From Rhodoferax sp. U11-2br (GTDB lineage Bacteria > Pseudomonadota > Gammaproteobacteria > Burkholderiales > Burkholderiaceae_C), in assembly GCF_018619435.1 (NCBI RefSeq), contig NZ_JAHFZF010000001.1, positions 186,001-250,000 on the forward strand: a DNA stretch of 64,000 nucleotides. Reading direction: 5' to 3'. This document shows positions 28,749 through 37,375 of this stretch, in pieces (the first letter of the stretch is position 1; each line of letters begins with the position of its first letter). Position numbers and translations under genes: made by a program. The notes under the pieces are model-generated. The model did no database searches. It worked only from the letters and a program-made list of their open reading frames with translations, and was not told where the DNA came from.

Positions 28749-30170
28749 GTGAAGCGCCGTGATTTTGTCCAGAGTGGCGCGCTGGTGTTGCTGCTGGGTG
28801 CGCAGCAGCTGGCGCGTGGCGCCACCATCCTGGCGGTGCGGGTGTGGCCGGCGCCAGACTACTCGCGGGTCACCATCGAGTCCGACGCACTGCTGACGTT
28901 CACGCAGAACTTCATCCCCAACCCGCCACGTCTGGCGGTGGATGTGCGCGGCATCGACCTGAACCCCGCACTCAAGGAACTGGTGGCCAAGGTCGGCCCA
29001 ACCGACCCGACCATCAACGGCATCCGTGTCGGCCAGTTTGGCCCGGGTGTCGTGCGTCTGGTGGTGGACCTGAAACAGCCGGTGGCACCCCAGGTGTTCA
29101 ACCTGCAACCCGTGGCCGCCTACAAACACCGGCTGGTGTTTGACCTGTACCCCACGGTGGTGCAAGACCCGCTCGAAGAGCTGATTGCCGAGCGTATGAA
29201 AGACGCCACCAGCCCGTCGCCACAAAGCCCCAAAGCCAGCGCAGCTGCCGACCCGCTGGGTGAGCTGATTGCCCAAAAAACCGACAAAACCAAACCCGTC
29301 GCCCTGCCCCCCAAACCCGGCAGCAGCCAGACCCCTGGCGCTAGCACTACCGTAGCTGGCAGCCCTTCATCTACAGGGGTTAGCGGCCAAAAAGGTTTGT
29401 CAAACCAGGATGGCCCGTACATGTCGGTGCCACGCCCACAAGTCACCGACCGGCTGATCATCATTGCGCTCGACCCCGGCCACGGTGGCGAAGACCCGGG
29501 CGCCATCGGCCCGGGTGGCACGCGTGAAAAAGACGTGGTGCTGCGCTTGGCGCACCGGCTGCGTGAACGCATCAACAACAGCACTGTCAACGGCAACGCG
29601 ATGCGCGCCTTCATGACGCGCGACTCCGACTTTTTTGTGCCGCTGGGTGTGCGGGTCGACAAGGCCCGCCGGGTACAGGCCGACCTGTTCATCAGCCTGC
29701 ACGCCGACGCGTTTTTCACCCCCAACCCGCAGGGCGCCAGCGTGTTTGCGCTGAGCCAGGGCGGCGCCTCCAGCTCGGCGGCACGCTGGATGGCTGACAA
29801 GGAGAACAAGGCCGACTTGATTGGTGGCCTCAACGTCAAGGCCAAAGATGTCCAGGTGCGCCGTGCGCTGCTGGACATGAGCACTACCGCCCAGATCAAG
29901 GACAGCCTGCAACTCGGCGGCGCCATGCTCGGTGAGATCAAACGTGTCGGCAAGTTGCACAAACCCAAGGTGGAACAGGCCGCGTTTGCGGTGCTCAAGG
30001 CGCCCGACATCCCGAGTGTGCTGGTGGAGGCGGCCTTCATCAGCAACCCGGTCGAAGAGGCCAAACTCAACAGCGATGCCTACCAGGAGCAGCTGGCCGA
30101 TGCGCTGATGAAAGGCATTGAGGGTTATTTCGCCAGAAACCCGCCGCTGGCGCGCAACCGCAGCATGTGA
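28749..30170 (+). CDS. amiC: N-acetylmuramoyl-L-alanine amidase with AMIN domain
   Basis: Periplasmic cell-division amidase of 473 residues. A Tat signal (MKRRDFVQSGALVLLLGAQQ) comes first, then an AMIN domain (about 30-135), a low-complexity linker (about 140-230), and an Amidase_3 domain with zinc ligands in DPGHGGEDPGAIG, the glutamate in GTREKDVVL, the histidine in FISLHADAF and the catalytic glutamate in VLVEAAFISNP. The start is GTG with GAGGACG upstream, 62 bases after tsaE. Part of the linker (ASTTVAGSPSSTGVSG) is encoded by a dispersed palindrome copy. Confidence 0.94.
   Translation: MKRRDFVQSGALVLLLGAQQLARGATILAVRVWPAPDYSRVTIESDALLTFTQNFIPNPPRLAVDVRGIDLNPALKELVAKVGPTDPTINGIRVGQFGPGVVRLVVDLKQPVAPQVFNLQPVAAYKHRLVFDLYPTVVQDPLEELIAERMKDATSPSPQSPKASAAADPLGELIAQKTDKTKPVALPPKPGSSQTPGASTTVAGSPSSTGVSGQKGLSNQDGPYMSVPRPQVTDRLIIIALDPGHGGEDPGAIGPGGTREKDVVLRLAHRLRERINNSTVNGNAMRAFMTRDSDFFVPLGVRVDKARRVQADLFISLHADAFFTPNPQGASVFALSQGGASSSAARWMADKENKADLIGGLNVKAKDVQVRRALLDMSTTAQIKDSLQLGGAMLGEIKRVGKLHKPKVEQAAFAVLKAPDIPSVLVEAAFISNPVEEAKLNSDAYQEQLADALMKGIEGYFARNPPLARNRSM
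29341..29393. repeat. Dispersed palindrome copy 6, inside amiC linker
   Basis: CCGTAGCTGGCAGCCCTTCA and ACAGGGGTTAGCGGCC keep the family arms in diverged form. It is translated in frame in the flexible linker. Confidence 0.55.
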
Positions 30171-30254
30171 GCTTCAACCCGGGCTGAGCCGGGGCGCTGG
30201 GTTCAGGGTTAACCCCGAATTTGGGAAACAGCCACACAATGTGGGTGATCTTTC

Positions 30255-30836
30255 ATGTTCTTGAGAGCGCCTGCCCTGTTTATGCCCAACACCCAGCCTC
30301 CTGCCAACATCGATCTCCTCACCGCCGTCCTGGCCAAAACCGCGCTGGGGCAACACGAGGTGGCCACCCGCACCCTGGGTCTGCCACCCCTGACGCGGCG
30401 CCTGCTGATCCTGGTGGACGGCAAACGCAGCGGTCAGGAGCTGGCGATGTTTGTGGCGGGTCACCCGGTGGCTGAACTGCTGGGGGATTTGCTGCAGCGA
30501 CAATGTATCGAGGTGGTCGGCGCGTTGACGGCACCACCCACTGCCAGGTCTGGCACGCCGCAAGCAGCCACAGCGTCGACAGGTGCCCAGGCCGATCTCG
30601 CGACCTTGCCACCACCAGAGAAGCGCAGCGCCCTGGAGCTGGTGATGGCACGCAACTTCATGATCAACACCGTCAACATGGAGTTTGGCCAGCACATGCG
30701 CATGTCGCTCGTCAAAGCGGTCGGCGAGAGCAACACTGCGACAGAGCTGCGCCAGGTCTACCCCCTGTGGCTGAGCACCATGGCCGCAGCCAAGGATCTG
30801 CCAACCCTCAAGGACAAGCTGTTTCGGGTGCTGTAA
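30255..30836 (+). CDS. Hypothetical protein
   Basis: A 193-residue protein of unknown function. An N-terminal part contains LGLPPLTRRLLILVDGKRSG, resembling a small winged-helix-like fold, then a proline/alanine/threonine-rich linker (about 95-120) and a helical C-terminal part with NFMINTVNMEFGQHMRMSLV and YPLWLSTMAAAKDL. No signal peptide or membrane segment is evident. ATG at 30255 or 30282 could be the start; neither has a strong ribosome site. It lies after amiC and converges on the kinase gene 3 bases away. Confidence 0.75.
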   Translation: MFLRAPALFMPNTQPPANIDLLTAVLAKTALGQHEVATRTLGLPPLTRRLLILVDGKRSGQELAMFVAGHPVAELLGDLLQRQCIEVVGALTAPPTARSGTPQAATASTGAQADLATLPPPEKRSALELVMARNFMINTVNMEFGQHMRMSLVKAVGESNTATELRQVYPLWLSTMAAAKDLPTLKDKLFRVL

Positions 30837-30839
30837 GAC

Positions 30840-31487
30840 TCACCACCAGGGCACACACACATCCGCTCGCGCCCGGCCTTGGGCGATGCGCAGCGCATTG
30901 GGCGCGTCGGTGCTGGCGATCCAGTCGCGCGCCTGCTGCTCGGTGCGGCCAAACCGCATGTGGCGCGCCAGCAGGCGGCCTTCGCGCAGGTCGTCGGGCA
31001 CATCCAGATACCAGGTCTCGTCCAGCACCTCGGGGAGCTGGCACCATGGGTCATCGTCGAGCAGCAGGTAATTGCCTTCGGTGACGATCAGCTCGGTCTG
31101 TGGCAGCACCGCAATGGCACCAGCAATGGCCTCCTCAACCTCGCGCCGGTACTCGGGGGCATACACCAGCTCGTCCGGGCGCTGGCTGTGGATGCGGCGT
31201 ATCAGGTTGACATAACCCGCCGCGTCAAAGGTGTCAGGCGCGCCTTTGCGGCTGCGGCGCCCCAGGCGAAGCAACTCGCTATTGGCCAGATGAAAACCGT
31301 CCATCGGCACCACCTGCACGGCCTCCCCAAACTGGGTCTGGATGGCCTGGGCCAGGGTAGATTTGCCTGCACCTGGGGCGGCGACGATGCCCAGGATCTT
31401 GCGGCTGCCGCTGGCCAGCAAGTGGCGGATGCGTTGCTGGACAAGGTCGGGCAAGGTAATGGAAAACATGGGGGGATTGGCAAGCAT
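30840..31487 (-). CDS. P-loop nucleoside/sugar kinase-family protein (FrcK-like)
   Basis: A 215-residue P-loop kinase of the uridine kinase/pantothenate kinase-like group: Walker A GIVAAPGAGKSTLAQAI, substrate segment VVPMDGFHLANSELLRLG, EGNYLLLDD and a C-terminal arginine-rich lid (RHMRFGRTEQQARDW). Proteins of this type accompany frc fructose transport genes (FrcK). Here it follows the PfkB kinase gene near frcBCA, so a role in sugar phosphorylation is possible but unproven. ATG at 31487 is chosen over a GTG two codons earlier. Confidence 0.82.
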   Translation of the reverse strand: MLANPPMFSITLPDLVQQRIRHLLASGSRKILGIVAAPGAGKSTLAQAIQTQFGEAVQVVPMDGFHLANSELLRLGRRSRKGAPDTFDAAGYVNLIRRIHSQRPDELVYAPEYRREVEEAIAGAIAVLPQTELIVTEGNYLLLDDDPWCQLPEVLDETWYLDVPDDLREGRLLARHMRFGRTEQQARDWIASTDAPNALRIAQGRARADVCVPWW

Positions 31488-31498
31488 GGTCACTTTTC

Positions 31499-31549
31499 AA
31501 AAAAAATAGCTGGATGCCCTTGTTACATAAGGGCTAGAGGCCTATTTCC
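31499..31549. repeat. Dispersed palindrome copy 7 (between PfkB and FrcK-like genes)
   Basis: AAAATAGCTGGATGCCCTTG followed by CATAAGGGCTAGAGGCCTAT, a near-consensus copy directly upstream of the kinase gene. Confidence 0.85.
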
Positions 31550-31628
31550 TATCTGTTTTTACCAGGATTCCTGCGCAAGTTGAGAGCCCGGCCGCCCGGT
31601 CATGAGCGGGGGCTCAGCCAAACACACA

Positions 31629-32624
31629 TCAGCCAGCAAAATCCAGCGCCACCGTCTCCAGCCGGTCCAGCACCTCGGAGCGGGTTGGTGGCACACAGCC
31701 GCGCTGCATCACACACAGGCTGGCGCTGGCGATGGCACTGCACAACAGGTCCCGAGCCACCTCGGGCGAGACGGCGCCAGAGCCCCAGTCGGTTGGCAGG
31801 TGGTGCTGCAACAGGGTCACCACCCACCCCGCCAGAAAACAGTCCCCTGCCCCCACGGTATCGACCACGCTGATGGGCTCCGACTCCCGGGCGGTGAACA
31901 GCTGGCCATGGCGGGTCAACAAGGCCGCGCCCTGGCTGCCCAGAGTCAGGGCGATGACACTGGCACGGCACGCCTGCAGCAGGTGGCGCGCCTGTGCCAA
32001 GGGGCTGTCGCCGGGCAGGGCCAGGCAGTTCAGGTCTTCGTCGCTGGCCTTGATCACATCGGCAAACTGCAGGGCAGCCAGCACATGGCGGCGGTACAGC
32101 TCCAGGTTGGGCATGACCGAGGGACGCAGGTTGGCGTCAATCACCACGGTGCGCCCAGCCTGGCGCTGGGCAGCCAGCCAGGGCAGGTAAGTCTCGGCAT
32201 CGTCCGGTGACAGCGCCAGTGCACCGGTGCACACCAGCGCCAGGCTCTCGGCCTGGCTGCAGGCCTGGGTCAGGGTCACGGCATTGGTGGCGCGGTCCGC
32301 CACACCTTCGCGGTAAAACGCGTAGTTGGGGTGGCCGCTGGCATCGAGATTCACCACCGCCAAAGAGGTGACCTGCTGCACCGGTTTGGGCTGCGCCAGA
32401 ACCACCCCGTCCTGGACCAGGGCGGCAGCCAGCTGGCGACCCAAGCGGTCTTTGGAGAGCGGGTTGAGGTACATCGTTGCAATGCCTTGGCGCGCCAACG
32501 CCCGCGACAGGTTGTACACCGCGCCCCCCAGACAAGGCTCAAAACGGCCATCGTCCGCCGCAATCAGGTCAATCAACGCCTCCCCGGCGGTGGCCACCTG
32601 GATCTGTGCATGTATTTGCTGCAT
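31629..32624 (-). CDS. PfkB-family carbohydrate kinase, probable fructokinase
   Basis: Ribokinase-fold sugar kinase of 331 residues. The N-terminal GEALIDLIAADDG, the substrate-binding GGAVYNLSRALARQG (GGA-x-N family motif), VVIDANLRPSV and the catalytic DTVGAGDCFLAGWV (anion hole and base Asp) are all present. ATG at 32624 has GGAAAA at good spacing; an upstream in-frame ATG does not. It is divergent from the fructose-type ABC operon, which supports phosphorylation of the imported sugar. Confidence 0.9.
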   Translation of the reverse strand: MQQIHAQIQVATAGEALIDLIAADDGRFEPCLGGAVYNLSRALARQGIATMYLNPLSKDRLGRQLAAALVQDGVVLAQPKPVQQVTSLAVVNLDASGHPNYAFYREGVADRATNAVTLTQACSQAESLALVCTGALALSPDDAETYLPWLAAQRQAGRTVVIDANLRPSVMPNLELYRRHVLAALQFADVIKASDEDLNCLALPGDSPLAQARHLLQACRASVIALTLGSQGAALLTRHGQLFTARESEPISVVDTVGAGDCFLAGWVVTLLQHHLPTDWGSGAVSPEVARDLLCSAIASASLCVMQRGCVPPTRSEVLDRLETVALDFAG

Positions 32625-32651
32625 GTTAGGGTTTTCCATAACTAAAACAAC

Positions 32652-32681
32652 TTGATTTAATAACTTTGACAGGACTATATT
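32652..32681 (+). promoter_or_regulatory. Putative sigma-70 promoter of the frc operon
   Basis: TTGATT (32652-32657) and TATATT (32676-32681) with an 18-base spacer, about 105 bases before frcB. The same A+T-rich stretch lies directly before the divergent PfkB gene, so it may hold operators for the ROK regulator. Confidence 0.45.
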
Positions 32682-32786
32682 CCAGCCACGCTGGTTCAAC
32701 AAGCGTGCTTACCCGGGGACACATCCGGGGCCAACACAGTGAAGACAACCCAACCCGACCGCATGGTCACTCTCTGAAGGAAGACC

Positions 32787-33773
32787 ATGAAACTCTCCAC
32801 CCCCCTGATCCTGAGCGCCCTGACCCTGGCCGTGGGCAGCGCCTTTGCTGCCGACGCCCCGGTGATCGGCCTGATCACCAAGACCGAGACTAACCCCTTC
32901 TTCGTCAAGATGAAAGAGGGTGCCAAGGCCGAGGCTGAGAAAGCCGGCGCCAAGCTGATGTCTGCGGCGGGCAAGATCGACGGTGACACAGCTGGCCAGA
33001 TCACCGCGCTGGAGAACATGGCCTCGGCCGGAGCCAAGACCATCATGATCACCTCGGCCGGTGACGCGATCATCCCGACCGTTAAAAAAATCCAGGCCAA
33101 AGGCGTGCAGGTGATTGCACTGGACAGCCCGTTTGACGGTGCTGACGCGTTATTTGCCACCGACAACTACAAAGCCGGGGTGCTCATTGGCCAATACGCC
33201 AAGGCCGCGATGGCGGGCAAACCGGTCAAGATCGCGATGCTCGACCTGTTCCCGGGCCACCCGGTGGGGGCGCAACGCCACAACGGTTTCATGAGTGGTT
33301 TTGGTCTGAAAGCCAATGACGCCAAGTCCAATGAACTCTCCACCGCACCCGAGATCGTCTGCGCCAACGACACCAACGGTGACCGCGCCAAGGGCCAGAC
33401 CGCGATGGAAAACTGCCTGCAAAAAGACCCCGGCATCAATGTCGTCTACACCATCAATGAACCTGCTGCGGCCGGCGCCTACAACGCGCTGAAAAAGGCT
33501 GGCAAGGAAAAAGGTGTGCTGATCCTCTCGGTGGACGGCGGCTGCCAAGGCATCAAGGACACTGACGCGGGCATCATCACCGCGACCTCTCAGCAATACC
33601 CGCTCAAGATGGCCTCGATGGGTGTGGCCGCCGGGGTGGAATACGCCAAGACCGGCAAAAAGGCCACGGGTTATGTGGACACCGGCGTGACCCTGATCGC
33701 CAAGAACGCCATTGCAGGCGTAGACAGCAAGGACACCAAGGTTGGCCTGGACCTGTGCTGGGGCAACAAGTAA
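32787..33773 (+). CDS. frcB: Sugar ABC transporter substrate-binding protein (FrcB-like)
   Basis: Periplasmic sugar-binding protein of 328 residues. A signal peptide (MKLSTPLILSALTLAVGSAF, cleaved near AFAADA) precedes a type I periplasmic fold: GLITKTETNPFFVKMKEGAK, VIALDSPFDGADALFATDNY and ILSVDGGCQGIKD. These features are close to fructose-binding FrcB proteins. AAGGAAGACC precedes the ATG. It is first gene of frcBCA-mutarotase-ROK; fructose is the likely but untested ligand. Confidence 0.9.
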   Translation: MKLSTPLILSALTLAVGSAFAADAPVIGLITKTETNPFFVKMKEGAKAEAEKAGAKLMSAAGKIDGDTAGQITALENMASAGAKTIMITSAGDAIIPTVKKIQAKGVQVIALDSPFDGADALFATDNYKAGVLIGQYAKAAMAGKPVKIAMLDLFPGHPVGAQRHNGFMSGFGLKANDAKSNELSTAPEIVCANDTNGDRAKGQTAMENCLQKDPGINVVYTINEPAAAGAYNALKKAGKEKGVLILSVDGGCQGIKDTDAGIITATSQQYPLKMASMGVAAGVEYAKTGKKATGYVDTGVTLIAKNAIAGVDSKDTKVGLDLCWGNK

Positions 33774-33813
33774 GCCACTTGTGACAGCAGCATGGCGGAC
33801 GCGTGACGCCATG

Positions 33814-33858
33814 CAGCCGGTCTGGATGCCTGGGCCAAACCGGCCCGGTTTCCGGCTG
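33814..33858 (+). promoter_or_regulatory. Nested stem-loop between frcB and frcC
   Basis: CAGCCGG (33814-33820) pairs with CCGGCTG (33852-33858), and inside lies AAACCGG/CCGGTTT (33837-33851). A stem-loop after a binding-protein gene commonly protects that part of the mRNA and raises its level above the permease and ATPase; that role is inferred. Confidence 0.55.
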
Positions 33859-33926
33859 CTGTCCTGAACATGCCTTGTTGTGTGTGACCGATCTCACCCC
33901 TTTCCTTATTCGCTGAGGCATTGCCC

Positions 33927-34883
33927 ATGAATTCATCCAAGCCCACCATTCCCTGGGGCGCCCTCGGGCCCTGGATCGCGCTGGCAGTCACCTGTTTGTT
34001 TTTCACCACCCAGTCCAGCCGCTTTTTGAGTGGTGAGAACCTCTCGCTGGTGCTGCAGCAGGTGATGGTGGTGGGTGTGATCGCGATTGGCCAATCGCTG
34101 ATCATCCTGACGGCGGGCATTGACCTGTCCTGTGGCATGGTGATGGCCCTGGGCGGCGTGGTCATGACCAAATTTGCCGTGGACTACGGCATGAACCCCT
34201 ACTTGGCCATCGTCTGTGGTCTGCTGGTGACCACCTGCGCAGGCTTGCTCAATGGCCTGCTGGTGACACGTGTGAAACTCCCGCCTTTCATCGTGACGCT
34301 GGGTACCCTGAACATCGCGTTTGCCATCACCCAGATTTATTCCGAGGCGCAGACCATCACCAACCTGCCCCCGGCCATGACCTTCCTGGGCAACACCTTC
34401 AACATCGGCAGCACCGAGGTCAGCCTGGGCACGGTGACCATGCTGGTACTGTACGGCCTGGCCTGGTTTGTGTTGCGCGAAACCGCGCCGGGTCGCCACC
34501 TGTATGCGGTGGGCAACAACCCGGAGGCGGCACGCCTGACCGGCATCAGCGTGGACAAGGTGCTGGTGGTGGTGTATGCACTGGCGGGCACGTTTTACGG
34601 CATTGCCGCCCTGCTCTCGGTGGCACGTACCGGTGTGGGCGACCCCAATGCGGGCACCACCGAAAACCTGGACGCGATCACCGCCGTGGTGCTGGGCGGC
34701 ACCAGCCTGTTTGGCGGGCGCGGCATCATTCTGGGCTCGCTGGTGGGTGCGGTGATTGTGGGTGTGTTCCGCAACGGTCTGACCCTGATGGGTGTGGCCT
34801 CGGTCTACCAGACCTTAATCACCGGCGTGCTGGTCATCCTCGCCGTTGCCGCCGACCAGATGTCCCGCAAAGGAGCTCGGTAA
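33927..34883 (+). CDS. frcC: Sugar ABC transporter permease (FrcC-like)
   Basis: Ribose/fructose-type permease of 318 residues with about 8-10 helices. Family features: VVGVIAIGQSLIILTAGIDL near the N-terminus, PPFIVTLGTLNIAFAITQIY, and the EAA-like GNNPEAARLTGISVDKVLV. ATG at 33927 is chosen because GAGG lies 8 bases before it; an in-frame TTG is two codons upstream. Its stop overlaps the ATPase start (TAATG). Confidence 0.92.
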   Translation: MNSSKPTIPWGALGPWIALAVTCLFFTTQSSRFLSGENLSLVLQQVMVVGVIAIGQSLIILTAGIDLSCGMVMALGGVVMTKFAVDYGMNPYLAIVCGLLVTTCAGLLNGLLVTRVKLPPFIVTLGTLNIAFAITQIYSEAQTITNLPPAMTFLGNTFNIGSTEVSLGTVTMLVLYGLAWFVLRETAPGRHLYAVGNNPEAARLTGISVDKVLVVVYALAGTFYGIAALLSVARTGVGDPNAGTTENLDAITAVVLGGTSLFGGRGIILGSLVGAVIVGVFRNGLTLMGVASVYQTLITGVLVILAVAADQMSRKGAR

Positions 34884-35680
34884 TGACCATCAACACATCA
34901 CAGCCCCTGGTCATGCAGGCCAAGGGCGTTGTCAAACGCTTTGGTCAAGTGGTGGCGCTCGATGGTGTCGACTTCGAGTTGCGCGCCGGGGAAATCATGG
35001 CGGTGATTGGGGACAACGGCGCTGGCAAGTCATCCTTGATCAAAGTGCTGTCGGGCGCCAACACACCCGACGAGGGTGAGGTGCTGCTCGACGGCAAGCA
35101 GGTGCATTTCAGGTCACCCATCGACGCACGCCGGGCCGGGATTGAAACCGTTTACCAGGACCTGGCGGTGGCCCCGGCCATGAGCATTGCCGAAAACCTG
35201 TTCCTGGGCCGCGAGATCCTCAAACCCGGCTTCATCGGACAGTTGCTGCGCCTGCTCGATAAAAAAGAAATGCTGAATCAGGCGATTGCACGCATGAACG
35301 ACCTCAAGGTCGGCATCCGCTCGATGACGCAGGCGGTGGAAACGCTGTCAGGCGGCCAGCGCCAGTGTGTGGCCGTGGCCCGTGCGGCGGCGTTTGCCCA
35401 GCATGTGGTGATCATGGACGAACCCACTGCGGCTCTCGGTGTGAAGGAGGGCAACATGGTGCTGGAGCTGATCCGCCGGGTGCGTGACAAGGGGTTACCG
35501 GTGATTTTGATCAGCCACAATATGCCCCATGTGTTTGAGGTGGCGGACCGTATCCATATCCAGCGCCTGGGAAAACGCGCCGCCGTGGTCAACCCCAAAA
35601 CCATCAGCATGAGTGACACGGTGGCGGTGATGACCGGTGCCAAAACGGTGGACGAGTTACCCGCCGAAGCACTTGCGTGA
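34883..35680 (+). CDS. frcA: Sugar ABC transporter ATP-binding protein (FrcA-like)
   Basis: Single-domain ATPase of 265 residues (most sugar ATPases of this class are two-domain): Walker A GDNGAGKSSLIKVLSG, signature LSGGQRQCVAVARA, Walker B VVIMDEPTAALGVKE and LISHNMPHVFEVADR. The short single-domain form is characteristic of FrcA. Coupled to frcC through overlapping stop and start. Confidence 0.93.
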   Translation: MTINTSQPLVMQAKGVVKRFGQVVALDGVDFELRAGEIMAVIGDNGAGKSSLIKVLSGANTPDEGEVLLDGKQVHFRSPIDARRAGIETVYQDLAVAPAMSIAENLFLGREILKPGFIGQLLRLLDKKEMLNQAIARMNDLKVGIRSMTQAVETLSGGQRQCVAVARAAAFAQHVVIMDEPTAALGVKEGNMVLELIRRVRDKGLPVILISHNMPHVFEVADRIHIQRLGKRAAVVNPKTISMSDTVAVMTGAKTVDELPAEALA

Positions 35681-35702
35681 TCACACCCACAGAAAGACTT
35701 GC

Positions 35703-36155
35703 ATGCTAAAAGGAATCGACCCGCTGCTCACCCCTGAGCTGTTGAAAATCTTGATGGAAATGGGCCACGACGAGGCCCTGGTGTTGGCAGACGCCAACTT
35801 CAGCGCCACCCGCTTTGCCGCCGGCAAACCCGTCATTCGCTTGCCGGGCAGCTCCATGCTGCAGGTGGTGCGCGCTGTGACAGCCCTCTTTCCGCTGGCG
35901 GCCGACGTGGACCATCCTGTGGGTTTCATGGGGGTCAGTGACCAGCCCGCAGATTACCGCTCGGCGCTGCAGCGCGAGGTGATCGAGGTCATCAACCCCG
36001 ACTTGCTGGCGCACCAGAGTGTGGAACACATCGAGCGCTACGCCTTTTACGAGCGCACCCGCACGGCCCATGCGGTGGTGCTGACCGGTGAACTGCAGCC
36101 TTTTGGCAACTTCATTTTGCGCAAAGGGGTGCTCGGCGAAGACCTGAGGCCATGA
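35703..36155 (+). CDS. RbsD/FucU-type sugar mutarotase
   Basis: A 150-residue protein of the RbsD/FucU family, which interconverts sugar ring forms so that imported sugar fits its kinase. Family motifs: start MLKGIDPLLTPELLKILMEM, GHDEALVLADANFSA (catalytic histidine), and a C-terminal YAFYERTRTAHAVVLTGEL. It lies 22 bases after the ATPase and overlaps the ROK regulator by ATGA. The substrate is probably that of the transporter. Confidence 0.93.
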   Translation: MLKGIDPLLTPELLKILMEMGHDEALVLADANFSATRFAAGKPVIRLPGSSMLQVVRAVTALFPLAADVDHPVGFMGVSDQPADYRSALQREVIEVINPDLLAHQSVEHIERYAFYERTRTAHAVVLTGELQPFGNFILRKGVLGEDLRP

Positions 36156-37375
36156 CACCCGACAAGACCGACACAGCCACCCCGCCGCTGCTGCGCCCCC
36201 GTGGTTCCAACCATGTGGGCATGCGCCAGTTCAACGAACGGGTGGTGTTGCAGGCGATCCGGCTCAACGGTTGCCTGCCCAAGGCCGACCTGGCCCGTCT
36301 GACCGGGCTGACGGCACAAACCATTGGCCTGATCACCACCCGGCTCGAAGACGATGGTCTGGTGCTCAAGCAAAGCCGGGTGCGCGGGCGCATCGGCCAG
36401 CCCTCGATTCCGCTGGCCTTGAACCCGGACGGCGCGTTTTCGATGGGCATCAAGATCGGCCGTCGCAACGCGGAATGGATGCTGGTGGACTTCACCGGCC
36501 AGGTGCGTGAGCGGCGGCGGCTGGACTATGCCTTTCCCGACATCAGCACCCTGCTGCCCACCGTAGCCAAGCACATGCGCACCTTGCACAACTCACTCGG
36601 GCCGTTCAAACACCGGCTGGTGGGGATTGGCCTGGCAGCACCATTTCAGATGGGTGGCTGGTACCGCATGCTGGGTTTGTCCGAGGCGCAGGCCGAGGCC
36701 TGGAACCAGACCGACCTGCAGACCCAGGTGCAGGCCATGACCGAGGTGCCGGTGAGTTTCACCAAAGACACCTCAGCCGCCTGTGTGGCCGAACTGGTGG
36801 CCGGGCGCGGGCGCGATCTGAAGAATTTCTTGTACCTGTTTGTCGACACCTTTGTGGGTGGCGGGCTGGTGATCAACTCCCACCTGCATGGGGGTGTGCA
36901 CGGCAACGCGGGTGCGGTGGCCTCGCTGCCGATGGGGCTGGCGCGGCTGGCCAAAACCCCCGAGCAGTTGATCGGCCATGCCTCGTTGTGGGAGCTGGAA
37001 CAGCGCCTGTCAGCCCAACAGCTCGACCCGCATGCGGCCTACGACGAGCGGGCGCTGAGCACGCCGTTCGAGTCCGAGACCCGCGGCTGGATCCAGCACG
37101 CTGCCAACGCCCTGGCCCACACGGTGATCAGCGGCACCGCCTTTCTGGACATTGACGCGGTGGTGATCGACGGCTCGTTCAGCCGCACCCTGCTCTCTGA
37201 GCTGATCGCCGCCACCCAGGACGCGCTGCGCCACTACAACTGGGAAGGTTTGTGGAGCGCCAACGTGATCGCCGGTGAAGTCGGCCCCGACGCCCGCGCG
37301 CTCGGTGGCGCCCTGCTGCCCTTGCATGCCAATTTCGCGCCGGACCGCGACCTGTTCCTCAAGGTGGGGAATTGA
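36152..37375 (+). CDS. ROK-family transcriptional regulator
   Basis: A 407-residue regulator: N-terminal winged helix-turn-helix (VVLQAIRLNGCLPKADLARL then TGLTAQTIGLITTRLEDDGL), then a ROK kinase-like domain with FSMGIKIGRR, IGLAAPF and VDTFVGGGLVINSHLHGG. The zinc-binding C-x-C-G-x-x-G-C-x-E motif usual in ROK proteins is absent at the expected place (after ASLPMGL), so sugar binding may differ. As last operon gene it probably controls the frc operon and the divergent kinase, like FrcR. Confidence 0.9.
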   Translation: MTPDKTDTATPPLLRPRGSNHVGMRQFNERVVLQAIRLNGCLPKADLARLTGLTAQTIGLITTRLEDDGLVLKQSRVRGRIGQPSIPLALNPDGAFSMGIKIGRRNAEWMLVDFTGQVRERRRLDYAFPDISTLLPTVAKHMRTLHNSLGPFKHRLVGIGLAAPFQMGGWYRMLGLSEAQAEAWNQTDLQTQVQAMTEVPVSFTKDTSAACVAELVAGRGRDLKNFLYLFVDTFVGGGLVINSHLHGGVHGNAGAVASLPMGLARLAKTPEQLIGHASLWELEQRLSAQQLDPHAAYDERALSTPFESETRGWIQHAANALAHTVISGTAFLDIDAVVIDGSFSRTLLSELIAATQDALRHYNWEGLWSANVIAGEVGPDARALGGALLPLHANFAPDRDLFLKVGN

